A DNA stretch of 24,672 bases from DASQFQ01 sp038327685. Lineage in GTDB: Bacteria > Actinomycetota > Thermoleophilia > Solirubrobacterales > Solirubrobacteraceae. Position 1 is the first letter of the stretch; each line of letters starts with the position of its first letter. The notes under the pieces are model-generated. The model saw only the letters and a program-made list of their open reading frames with translations. It was not told where the DNA came from and searched no databases. Below, piece by piece: positions 14,888-21,318 of the stretch. Location of the stretch: the NCBI GenBank assembly GCA_038327685.1, contig JBBQLH010000062.1, forward strand, positions 1 through 24,672, written 5' to 3'. The position numbers and the translations under genes are program-made.

Positions 14888-16056
14888 GTGCCCTCCAGGT
14901 GCGCGGCAGCGAGCGCCTGCGCCCACACGGTCTTCACCGGCGCCCCGCTGCGCCGCGCGGCGCGCTCGCAATCGGCGTGCTCGGGTGCGAGGTTGACCAC
15001 CCGGCCGTCGAGGCGGCCGACCTTGACGCGCACCGGCTCGCCGCCCACCTCCACGGTCCGGCTCTCGCGCTCCAGCTCGATGCGCTCCAGCCGCGCGATG
15101 CGGACGCCCAGCGTGCTCGTCTCGCGCAGCATCGCGTTCGCGACGGCCTCCTCGTCGCCCGGCCGCGCGAGCGCGGACATGACGAACCCCGGGCGTCCGT
15201 GCTTCATCTGCGCCGGCGCGGTCCAGACATCGAGCGCGCCCGCCGCGAAGCAGGCGGCGGCCGCGTCGGGCGCGAGCTCGGGCAGCAGGTCGTCGAGGTT
15301 CGCCTCGATCAACGAGACCGGCCGGGAAGGGGGCCCGGTCTCGGCGCCGACGATCGCCCGGACGACGTTGGGGAGCTCTGCGCCGTCGCGCGTGCCGGCG
15401 CCGTAGCCGACGGCCTCGAGCGTGATCCTGGGCAGCGGTCCATAGCCGGCGGCGATCGCGGCGACCAGCGCCGCACCCGTCGGCGTCACGAGCTCGGTCT
15501 CGACCTCCACGCCGTAGAGCGGCGCCCCCTCGAGCAGCGCCAGGGTCGCCGGCGCCGGCAGCGGGAGCCGCCCGTGGTCGGCCTCGACGAAACCGCGGCC
15601 GACAGGCAGCGGCGAGCAGACGACGCGTTCGACGCGCAGGTGCTCCAGTGCGAGGGCGACGCCGCACACCTCCCCGATCGCATCGACGGCGCCGACCTCG
15701 TGGAAGTGCACCTGCTCGGGATCGACCGCGTGGATCCGTGCCTCGGCGTAGGCGAGCCGCCGGAACGCCTCCTGCGCCCGGACACGGGCTCGCTCGGGCA
15801 GGCCGGCGCCGTCGATCAGCGAGCGGATCGAGCGCCAGTCGCGGTGAGGCTGCCCGGGCGCACCCTGGATCGTGGCGTGGGTGGCGCTCATCGCCTGCCT
15901 GCTCACCCGCTCCGTGCGCAGCTCGAGCCCGGCGACGCCGATCCCGGCGAGCCCTGCGCGGATCCCCTGCGGATCGGCGCCGGCGTCGATGAGCGCCCCG
16001 AGCAGCATGTCGCCGGCGACTCCGGCCACGCAATCGACGTAGAGGACCCGGGTCAC
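14884..16056 (-). CDS. larC: LarC, nickel-insertion cyclometallase, unsplit
   Basis: A 390-residue LarC, which inserts nickel into the pincer nucleotide using CTP. The family start YVDCVAGVAGDMLLGALIDAG and the HFHEVGAVDAIGEVCG metal-binding motif are in the N-terminal half; the C-terminal half (EANLDDLLPE, MKHGRPGFVMSAL, ETSTLGVR) is the LarC2 part. Both halves are in one frame, unlike the Lactobacillus plantarum gene, which needs a frameshift. The start is GTG 16056, overlapping the larB stop (GTGA); an internal ATG at the GDM motif would remove the conserved start. The protein is cytoplasmic. Confidence 0.93.
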   Translation of the reverse strand: MTRVLYVDCVAGVAGDMLLGALIDAGADPQGIRAGLAGIGVAGLELRTERVSRQAMSATHATIQGAPGQPHRDWRSIRSLIDGAGLPERARVRAQEAFRRLAYAEARIHAVDPEQVHFHEVGAVDAIGEVCGVALALEHLRVERVVCSPLPVGRGFVEADHGRLPLPAPATLALLEGAPLYGVEVETELVTPTGAALVAAIAAGYGPLPRITLEAVGYGAGTRDGAELPNVVRAIVGAETGPPSRPVSLIEANLDDLLPELAPDAAAACFAAGALDVWTAPAQMKHGRPGFVMSALARPGDEEAVANAMLRETSTLGVRIARLERIELERESRTVEVGGEPVRVKVGRLDGRVVNLAPEHADCERAARRSGAPVKTVWAQALAAAHLEGT

Positions 16057-16835
16057 TCGGCGCCGCCCGCCGAGCGCGCGATCCGCGCGGCGATCGTGCC
16101 CGCCCCGAAGCCGTCGTCGATGTTGACCACGGCCAGCCCCGCGGCGCACGAGACGAGCATCGACAGCAGGGCGGTCACGCCGGAGAGCGCGGCGCCGTAG
16201 CCGGTGCTGGTCGGCACGCCGATGACCGGCGCGGCCACGAGCCCCCCGACCACCGAGGCGAGCGCGGCATCCTGGCCGGCCACCACCACGACGCAGCCCG
16301 CGCGGCGTAGATCCTCCAGCGCCGGCGCCAGCCGGTGCAGCCCCGCGACCCCCGCGTCCGCGTGCACCACGACGCGCGTCCCGAGCAGCTCCGCCCGCAC
16401 CCGCGCCTCGGTCACCACAGGCCCGTCCGACGTCCCGCCCGACACGATCGTCACGAGCCCGCGCACCGGCGGCACGCGCCTCGCGACCCATGCGAGCCGC
16501 GCACGCGCGTCCTCCTCCGCGTCGGGCGCGACGCGCCGCAGCGCCTCCCGGGCGGCCGCGTCGGCCCGGGTCACCAGCACGCTGCCCGCCCCGCTCTCCA
16601 GCAGGGCGCGCGCGATCGCCTCGACCTCGTCGGGAGCCTTCCCCTCGGCCAGGATCGCCTCCGGCGCGCCCTGGCGCAGCTCGCGGTGCGTGTCCACGCG
16701 CGCAAAGCCGAGGTCGCGGAACGGCAGCTCGCCCATCCGCGCCAGCGCGTCGGCCGGAGCGGTCTCGCCCCGCTGGACAGCCTCGAGGACCTCCAGCAGG
16801 CCCGTCGTCATCGCCTTGCCGTCGGCTTCGGCCAC
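16053..16835 (-). CDS. larB: LarB, nicotinate-adenine-dinucleotide carboxylase/hydrolase
   Basis: A 260-residue LarB. The C-terminal PurE-like domain shows TIVSGGTSDGPVVTEA, VVVVAGQDAALASVVGG, VPTSTGYGAALSGVTALL and VVNIDDGFGAG, all family signatures. The enzyme carboxylates the pyridine ring of nicotinic acid adenine dinucleotide and splits off AMP, the first step of nickel-pincer nucleotide synthesis. GTG 16835 is the longest start; ATG 16811 (MTTGLLEVLEAVQ) with AAGGCG before it is an equally good choice and matches the family's usual length. It is first of a coupled larB-larC-larE set; no larA (the racemase using the cofactor) is in the window. Confidence 0.92.
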   Translation of the reverse strand: MAEADGKAMTTGLLEVLEAVQRGETAPADALARMGELPFRDLGFARVDTHRELRQGAPEAILAEGKAPDEVEAIARALLESGAGSVLVTRADAAAREALRRVAPDAEEDARARLAWVARRVPPVRGLVTIVSGGTSDGPVVTEARVRAELLGTRVVVHADAGVAGLHRLAPALEDLRRAGCVVVVAGQDAALASVVGGLVAAPVIGVPTSTGYGAALSGVTALLSMLVSCAAGLAVVNIDDGFGAGTIAARIARSAGGAE

Positions 16836-16854
16836 GACTGGCAGCGTACGGGCC

Positions 16855-16869
16855 CGTCGGCACCCGACG
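16855..16869. terminator. Short hairpin between the FHA gene and larB
   Basis: CGTCGG and CCGACG form a 6-base-pair stem with a 3-base loop just downstream of the stop of the FHA-type gene on the minus strand. There is no T-run. It could slow or end transcription before larB, but the stem is small and in GC-rich DNA may be chance. Confidence 0.25.
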
Positions 16870-16874
16870 CGTGT

Positions 16875-17141
16875 TCAGAGCGTGAAGCGGGCCGCGCCGA
16901 GCCGGACCCGGTCGCCGACGCGGACCTCGGCGTCGCGCACTCGCCGGCCGTTGACGAGCGTGCCGTTGCTGGAATCGAGGTCGACGAGGAACCAGCGGCC
17001 GTCGCGGAGCTCCCGGCTGCTGTCGGCGCTCAGCGCGCGCTCGACACGAAAGCTGAAGGTGTCGGTCTGCAGGCGCCCGCTGACGTAGCCGCGCCGCAGG
17101 GCGGCAAGGGTGTGACCGCGGGTGTCCTCGGAAGGCCGCAC
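16875..17141 (-). CDS. DUF1707 plus half FHA domain, small protein
   Basis: An 88-residue protein. Residues about 1-43 (RPSEDTRGHTLAALRRGYV, then RVERALSA) match the DUF1707 helical domain common in actinobacteria. Residues about 45-88 are only the second half of a forkhead-associated domain: GRWFLVDLDSSNGTLVNGRR, then VRVGDRVRLG. The first half, with the glycine-arginine-serine phosphothreonine-binding strands, is missing; the join (SSRELRDGRW) looks like an internal in-frame deletion around the SRxHAELR motif. It may not bind phosphopeptides. The start is GTG 17141. It lies 39 bases before larB and after a strong hairpin, so it may head the lar transcript. Function unknown. Confidence 0.65.
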   Translation of the reverse strand: MRPSEDTRGHTLAALRRGYVSGRLQTDTFSFRVERALSADSSRELRDGRWFLVDLDSSNGTLVNGRRVRDAEVRVGDRVRLGAARFTL

Positions 17142-17166
17142 CGCCCGCAGGAGGCTACGTCACGCC

Positions 17167-17196
17167 GCGCGCCTCCGCCAGTGCGGTCAGGCGCGC
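17167..17196 (-). terminator. Strong hairpin at the end of the S33 hydrolase gene
   Basis: GCGCGCCT (17167-17174) pairs perfectly with AGGCGCGC (17189-17196), and inside it CCGC pairs with GCGG (17175-17178 and 17183-17186) around a CAGT loop. The structure spans the TGA of the S33 gene (17187-17189). There is no T-run, as is usual in GC-rich actinobacteria. It probably separates the transglutaminase/S33 transcript from the downstream FHA-lar genes. Confidence 0.55.
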
Positions 17197-18425
17197 CCGC
17201 GTGCGAGGTCGATCAGCCGTCCGAGGATGCGGTCGCCGTCCGCGCGCAGGCCGTTGTGGTCGTATTCGTTCGTCACCCACGGGCGCGTGCCGCGGATGAG
17301 CGCGGCGGTCTCCTCGGAGAAGGCGCGCTCGACGTAGGGGTCGTCGGCGTAGATCGCCGCCGCGACGGGGATCTCGTTGGCCCGCAGCCCCTCGGGGTCG
17401 TAGAGGCGCGGCCATTCATGCGCGGCGAGCAGCTCCGCGGCCTCGCGCAGCGGCGCGAGCGCTCCGTAGTCCTCGAACATCCATGGATAGACGTGCTCGC
17501 CGGTGAGCAGTTCGGGCTGCTCCGCGTCGTCGGCCGGCATGACCCGCTCGGCCGCCCAGCGCGTGGCGCCGCCGTCGGCGTAAGACGCCTCGTGCAGGAT
17601 CGCGTAGAGCGGGTTGCGCTCGAAGCCGAGGACGTCCTGGACGTCGTGACGGAACGCGGGGGAGTCGGCGGGAAGCTCGAGGAGGCCGTGCAGGTGCTCG
17701 GCGCCGTCGCTCATCCCGAGCAGGTTGCCCACCTGGCGGAAGCGGCGGGCGGTGAGGCGGTCCCCCGTCGGGAGCCGGACATCCTCGGCGTCGAGCCGCT
17801 CCTGCAGGGCGAGCACGCGCGCGCGGTCCTCCGGGTAGCGCTCGTAGTAGCGCCGGCAGCGATCGAGGATGCGGCGGTAGGTCGCGCGGTAGACCTCGTC
17901 GGGGTGGCGCCCGACGGGCGCGAGCCCGCCCGTCACGAACGCCTCGCGCAGCCCTTCGGGCGCGAGCGACAGGTAGCTCATGGCGCAGAAGCCGCCGAAG
18001 CTCTGGCCGAGGATGCTCCAGCGGTCCACGCCGAGCTCCGCGCGGATCAGCTCCGCGTCGCGCACGATCGAGTCGGCGCGGAAGTGGGTCAGGTACTCGG
18101 CCTGCTCGGCCGGACCGAGTCCGGGCAGCGTGCCGGCCGGCGTGGAGCGACCCGTCCCGCGCTGGTCGAGCATCAGCACGCGGAACTCCTGCAGCGCGCG
18201 GTCGAGCCAGCCGGGCGAGGTCGGGTGCCGCGTCGGGCGAGCGCCCTCGTGGCCCGGCCCGCCTTGGAAGAACACCAGGAAGGGCCGGTCCCGGCCGTCG
18301 GGATCGGCGATCTCCCGGGCGAAGACCACGATCTGCGCGCCGCCGGTGCGGGCGTGATCGAGCGGGACGGAGAACTCGTGCTCCGTCAGGACGAGCCCGC
18401 GGATCGTGTGGGTGATGCTCGGCAT
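17187..18425 (-). CDS. S33-family prolyl aminopeptidase-like hydrolase
   Basis: A 412-residue alpha/beta hydrolase of the proline iminopeptidase / tripeptidyl aminopeptidase group. The oxyanion motif is FFQGGPGHEG (about 52-61), DQRGTGRS follows at 87-94, and the nucleophile is S142 (GQSFGGF). The acid and histidine come late, in AIYADDPYV and NEYDHNG, as in S33 members with a large cap domain. There is no signal peptide, so it is probably cytoplasmic unless exported another way. It starts 7 bases after the stop of the transglutaminase-like gene and very likely shares its transcript. In Streptomyces mobaraensis an S33-type prolyl aminopeptidase trims activated transglutaminase, which makes the pairing suggestive (inference). 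Confidence 0.88.
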   Translation of the reverse strand: MPSITHTIRGLVLTEHEFSVPLDHARTGGAQIVVFAREIADPDGRDRPFLVFFQGGPGHEGARPTRHPTSPGWLDRALQEFRVLMLDQRGTGRSTPAGTLPGLGPAEQAEYLTHFRADSIVRDAELIRAELGVDRWSILGQSFGGFCAMSYLSLAPEGLREAFVTGGLAPVGRHPDEVYRATYRRILDRCRRYYERYPEDRARVLALQERLDAEDVRLPTGDRLTARRFRQVGNLLGMSDGAEHLHGLLELPADSPAFRHDVQDVLGFERNPLYAILHEASYADGGATRWAAERVMPADDAEQPELLTGEHVYPWMFEDYGALAPLREAAELLAAHEWPRLYDPEGLRANEIPVAAAIYADDPYVERAFSEETAALIRGTRPWVTNEYDHNGLRADGDRILGRLIDLARGRA

Positions 18426-18432
18426 GAGGCCG

Positions 18433-19647
18433 CTACGGCGGGAACAGCTCGTCGAGCCGGAAGATGACCCCGCGCCCGGCGCTGCCGTCCGACTCCGCGC
18501 CGAGGTTCTCGTCGACCTTGAACTGCTTGACCGCGCTGGACGTCTGCGAGCCGTACTTGCCGTCGACCCCGTCGTTCGCCGGACCGAACTCCCCGAGGTC
18601 GTACTTCTTGAGGTCGACGAGGGCCTGCTGCAGCATCTTCACCGCGCCCGCCGGTGATCCGGCTCGAAGCGTCGCCTTGCCCCGGAAGACGCGGTCGATC
18701 GTGAGGTCGGGCCTGCCGTCGGCTCGCATGAACCGCGGCGAGGTGAGGTTCGGTCGCGTCGCCCGGGACGTCTCGTAGTTCTCGGCCTTGGCGACGCCGA
18801 AGACCTCGCGATCGAAGTCCTTGTAGCCGAAGCGCGTCTCCCCCGGGGTCTCCTCGAAGACATGGGAGAACTTCGCTCGCGTGCTCTGGTACACCTTCAT
18901 CGGGTCGGCTGGGCCCTTCTCGAAATGGTTGGCGTGCCAGTGCGAGTTGCTCGCCTCGTCCCAGAACCCGTAGTCGAAGTTCACGAAGCCCGGGCGCGAG
19001 CGGTACTTGTAGTCCGTCATGTCGACCTTCCCCGACGCGTCGGGCAGGAATGCCGCGTGGTCGGGTGTGGCACGGTTGGCCCGATCGGGATCCTGGTTGG
19101 ACCAGAAGTGCATCCCGAACATCACCCAGCGGTTCGGATCGTCCCGCTTGAGCCCGCTGTTGTGGGCCTCCATGGCCGCGTGGGCCGCGCCGAAGGTGGT
19201 GTAGACCTCGTCCAGCGGCGGATTCCCGCCGCCCAGGTTGTTCGAGGTGATCCCGATGCACCCCGCCTTGATGGTCTTCTCCTGCAGGAACGTCAGCTTG
19301 TGCCCCTGCTCCGCCTCCCACATCGCCTGAAACTGCTTGCGGGTGTACCGGCGCTGCTCGCCGGCGTCCTCCCCGTGCGCGGGGACCGGGGCGCCTGACG
19401 GCAGCGGCTGGTCGAGCGGCGTGCCGAGGCGAGCCAGGACCGCTCGGCCCGCGCTGACGACCGCCGAGGTCGCGCGGTTGCCCGCCAGTCGCTGCAGCGC
19501 AGCGACGTTGCCGGGCGAGAGCCAGTTGCCGCTCCGCCCGACGCCGGTCAGCCTGATCTCGGGCGGCTGGACGCCGGGCGCCACGGACGCCACACCCGCC
19601 TGATCGGCGGCTCCGGTCTCGTGGTCCAGACGGTCGAGTTCGCTCAA
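18433..19647 (-). CDS. Microbial-type transglutaminase with LQRxAGNRA motif and peptidoglycan-binding-like C-terminus
   Basis: A 404-residue protein. Residues 51-59 are LQRLAGNRA, a motif shared by many proteins linked to extracellular contractile injection systems. Residues about 100-290 match the Streptomyces mobaraensis transglutaminase in order: AGCIGIT with C130, MHFWSNQD, KVDM, GFVNFDYG with D225, and HWHANHF with H238, giving the Cys-Asp-His residues of that family. Residues about 320-385 resemble a peptidoglycan-binding repeat (DGVDGKYGSQTSSAVKQF). The enzyme would crosslink glutamine to lysine side chains. The core is shorter than the Streptomyces enzyme: 95 residues between Cys and Asp against 191. 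There is no signal peptide. The start is TTG 19647, with GGAGG (19659-19655) 7 bases upstream. Confidence 0.82.
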   Translation of the reverse strand: MSELDRLDHETGAADQAGVASVAPGVQPPEIRLTGVGRSGNWLSPGNVAALQRLAGNRATSAVVSAGRAVLARLGTPLDQPLPSGAPVPAHGEDAGEQRRYTRKQFQAMWEAEQGHKLTFLQEKTIKAGCIGITSNNLGGGNPPLDEVYTTFGAAHAAMEAHNSGLKRDDPNRWVMFGMHFWSNQDPDRANRATPDHAAFLPDASGKVDMTDYKYRSRPGFVNFDYGFWDEASNSHWHANHFEKGPADPMKVYQSTRAKFSHVFEETPGETRFGYKDFDREVFGVAKAENYETSRATRPNLTSPRFMRADGRPDLTIDRVFRGKATLRAGSPAGAVKMLQQALVDLKKYDLGEFGPANDGVDGKYGSQTSSAVKQFKVDENLGAESDGSAGRGVIFRLDELFPP

Positions 19648-19660
19648 GTACGGGCCTCCA

Positions 19661-19688
19661 GCTTGCGCGAACCTACCAGCGCGCAAGC
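19661..19688 (-). promoter_or_regulatory. Operator-like inverted repeat around the transglutaminase -10
   Basis: GCTTGCGCG (19661-19669) and CGCGCAAGC (19680-19688) form a perfect 9-base inverted repeat with a 10-base spacer. Read leftward, the spacer holds TAGGTT (19675-19670), a plausible -10 about 10 bases before the GGAGG of the transglutaminase gene. No good -35 is visible. A repressor bound here would cover the leftward promoter. Confidence 0.5.
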
Positions 19689-19696
19689 GCGCCTGT

Positions 19697-19725
19697 TTGA
19701 CCTGTCGCGCCGCCGCGTCTAGCGT
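19697..19725 (+). promoter_or_regulatory. Promoter of the three-gene metallopeptidase operon, probably leaderless
   Basis: TTGACC (19697-19702) and TAGCGT (19720-19725) are 17 bases apart, a good sigma-70-type promoter. The expected start of transcription falls at about 19732, which is the GTG start codon itself, so the first gene is probably read from a leaderless message. No Shine-Dalgarno sequence precedes it. Confidence 0.6.
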
Positions 19726-19731
19726 CGTGCT

Positions 19732-20028
19732 GTGGCGGACGAGAGCTTCGACCCCGGCGAGCACGTCGGACAGGCGGTCACCTTCCGGGGTCCCGCCATG
19801 ACCGGGGCCGCCGGCGCCATCGTGATGGCCGCGGGCGAGCCGGTCTACATCGGCGGCCTCGACGCGTGGGACAAGGAGGTCGAGGGCAAGCCGGTCGAGG
19901 TCTCCGGCGTCCTTCGCCTGCGTGAGAGCGGGATGCCCAGCCCGCCTCCGGATGGCCTGCCCCTGCACGGCATCGACGAGGACACGTACGTGCTCGACGA
20001 CGCGCAGTGGGCGCTCAGCGACGGCTGA
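19732..20028 (+). CDS. Small unknown protein, possible immunity or chaperone partner
   Basis: I do not recognise this 98-residue protein with certainty. It is acidic and looks all-beta, perhaps an OB-like fold: VGQAVTFRGPAMTGAAGAIV, then PVYIGGLDAWDKEV and GKPVEVSGVLRLRES. Small proteins with a YIxGLxxW-then-GKxVxVxG pattern occur as unannotated proteins in several phyla. It is the first gene of a coupled operon ending in the metallopeptidase and is divergent from the transglutaminase. A role as an immunity protein or loading partner for one of the two enzymes is inference from position only. The start is GTG 19732, right at the predicted transcription start. The stop overlaps the next start (TGATG). 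Confidence 0.7.
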   Translation: MADESFDPGEHVGQAVTFRGPAMTGAAGAIVMAAGEPVYIGGLDAWDKEVEGKPVEVSGVLRLRESGMPSPPPDGLPLHGIDEDTYVLDDAQWALSDG

Positions 20029-20453
20029 TGGTCGCCGGTCCGCCCCCGCTGCAGGATCCCTCGAGCGCGCTCGAGGTGTCGGTCGGCCACGAGCACTTCC
20101 GCAACGGCGAGGTCACGCTCAGCGTCGACGGCACCGGGGCGATGCGGGTCGTGCAGCTGCGCTCGGGCACCGAGCGGGAGTGGGAGGGGCGCCTGGCCGC
20201 CGAGCGCGTGGCGGCGCTGTCGGACGAGCTCGCCGCGCTCGACCTCCGCACGGTCAGCGCGCGCGGAGGCGGCCGCGACCCCGACGACGATCCCGTCCGC
20301 CTCGTCCTGCGCTCGGGCGGCGAGGCCCACGAGGCGCAGCTGTGGCACGCGGACCGCTTCGAGGACGAGCGCCTCGACCGCCTGCTCGAGCGCTGGCAGG
20401 CGCTGACCGAGGAGATCACCGAGGGCGCGCTGCCCTACGGGGACGCGACGTGA
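20028..20453 (+). CDS. Unknown 141-residue protein in metallopeptidase operon
   Basis: Not recognised. The protein is acidic, apparently beta-rich in the first half (LEVSVGHEHF, VTLSVDGTGAMRVVQLRSG), then alpha/beta, ending in a helical LDRLLERWQALTEEI. There is no signal peptide or membrane segment. This size and layout resemble small partner or immunity proteins found in polymorphic-toxin loci, but no specific family can be named. Its ATG overlaps the previous stop by one base and its TGA overlaps the metallopeptidase GTG (GTGA), so the three proteins are probably made in fixed proportion. Confidence 0.72.
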   Translation: MVAGPPPLQDPSSALEVSVGHEHFRNGEVTLSVDGTGAMRVVQLRSGTEREWEGRLAAERVAALSDELAALDLRTVSARGGGRDPDDDPVRLVLRSGGEAHEAQLWHADRFEDERLDRLLERWQALTEEITEGALPYGDAT

Positions 20454-21208
20454 AGGAGCAGGTCAGGGACACCGAGGCGGCGGTCGAGACGGCCACGCCG
20501 GCGCCGGTGATGCTGCCGCTCACGCAGCACGGTCAGATCCTGGCGCTGCAGCGCAGCGCCGGCAACCGGGCCGTCGCGCGGATGATCGCCCAGGGCTCCG
20601 TGCTCGCCCGCGACACGACGACGGTCGAGAAGTTCGTGCGCGAGAAGACGCTCGGGGCGGACGACGTCACGTGGACCGCCAGGTTCGACGTCCGCTTCGA
20701 CGAGGACGCCTCGACGCCGACCTGCTGGCTGACGATCAACGTCAAGCTCAACCCCGACGGCGTCACCGACGACGACCTCCAGATGTGCAGGATGCGGGTC
20801 CGGTCGCGCTTCAACCTGCTCTGGGACTCGAAGTTCATCCTCCACGAGCATCGTTCGATCCTGTCCGATCGCGAGTGGCTCCTGCGACCGGAGGTCGCGT
20901 TCGTCGACTCGGGCCAGCACCTCACCGTCACCCTGCACAAGGGCAGGGGCGCCGACAACCGCCAGAACTGGTACACGGAGTCGCCCGAGTACACCTACGC
21001 GCACGAGATCAGCCACCAGATGGGGCTGCTCGACGAGTACGCCAACGACTCGGTGCCCGACCGCGCGGTCTACACCGACCACTCGATCATGGGCGACTAC
21101 TACACCGAGGGCATGACCGAGGCGGCCGCGAAGCCGCGCCACGGCGAGCGGCTGGCCGCGCTGATCGGCGCCGCCACCGACAAGAACCTCAAGTCCCGCC
21201 CGCGCTGA
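20450..21208 (+). CDS. Metzincin-type zinc metallopeptidase with LQRxAGNRA motif
   Basis: A 252-residue protein. Residues 33-45 (LQRSAGNRAVARM) carry the same motif as the divergent transglutaminase. The zinc site is HEISHQMGLLD (H185, E186, H189, G192, D195), the metzincin HExxHxxGxxD form with aspartate as third ligand, as in snapalysin-type proteases. A Met-turn-like HSIMG follows with M214. The middle region (VTWTARFDVRFDEDAS and later strands) is unassigned. No signal peptide is present, so export by a contractile injection system or cytoplasmic action is possible (inference). It starts at GTG 20450, overlapping the preceding stop. It may cut the transglutaminase, a host protein, or something else. 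Confidence 0.83.
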   Translation: MKEQVRDTEAAVETATPAPVMLPLTQHGQILALQRSAGNRAVARMIAQGSVLARDTTTVEKFVREKTLGADDVTWTARFDVRFDEDASTPTCWLTINVKLNPDGVTDDDLQMCRMRVRSRFNLLWDSKFILHEHRSILSDREWLLRPEVAFVDSGQHLTVTLHKGRGADNRQNWYTESPEYTYAHEISHQMGLLDEYANDSVPDRAVYTDHSIMGDYYTEGMTEAAAKPRHGERLAALIGAATDKNLKSRPR

Positions 21209-21216
21209 GCGTTCGC

Positions 21217-21230
21217 GCGCCAATTGGCGC
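21217..21230. promoter_or_regulatory. 14-base perfect palindrome
   Basis: GCGCCAATTGGCGC is a perfect palindrome 9 bases after the metallopeptidase stop and about 90 bases before the ferritin-like gene. It is AT-rich at the centre, so it suits an operator dimer site better than a terminator. The rest of the 110-base gap (to 21318) holds a GTGATCCGGGTCAC partial palindrome and the AAGGGAGA ribosome site, but no clear promoter. Confidence 0.35.
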
Positions 21231-21318
21231 TCGCAGTGATCCGGGTCACCCGCTCCCGACGCTTACAGGAGCAGGGGCGCGCGTTTCGACGCGGCCAGAC
21301 CAGGAGCAAGGGAGACAG

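Noticed and set aside
19648..19968. Upstream extension of the transglutaminase frame to 19968
   Set aside because: The extra residues have no homology and lie over the opposite-strand gene at 19732. The TTG at 19647 with GGAGG is a better start.
17187..21208. A complete extracellular contractile injection system
   Set aside because: No sheath, tube, baseplate, spike or AAA ATPase gene is in the window, and no DUF4157 protein. Only the cargo-like motif is seen.
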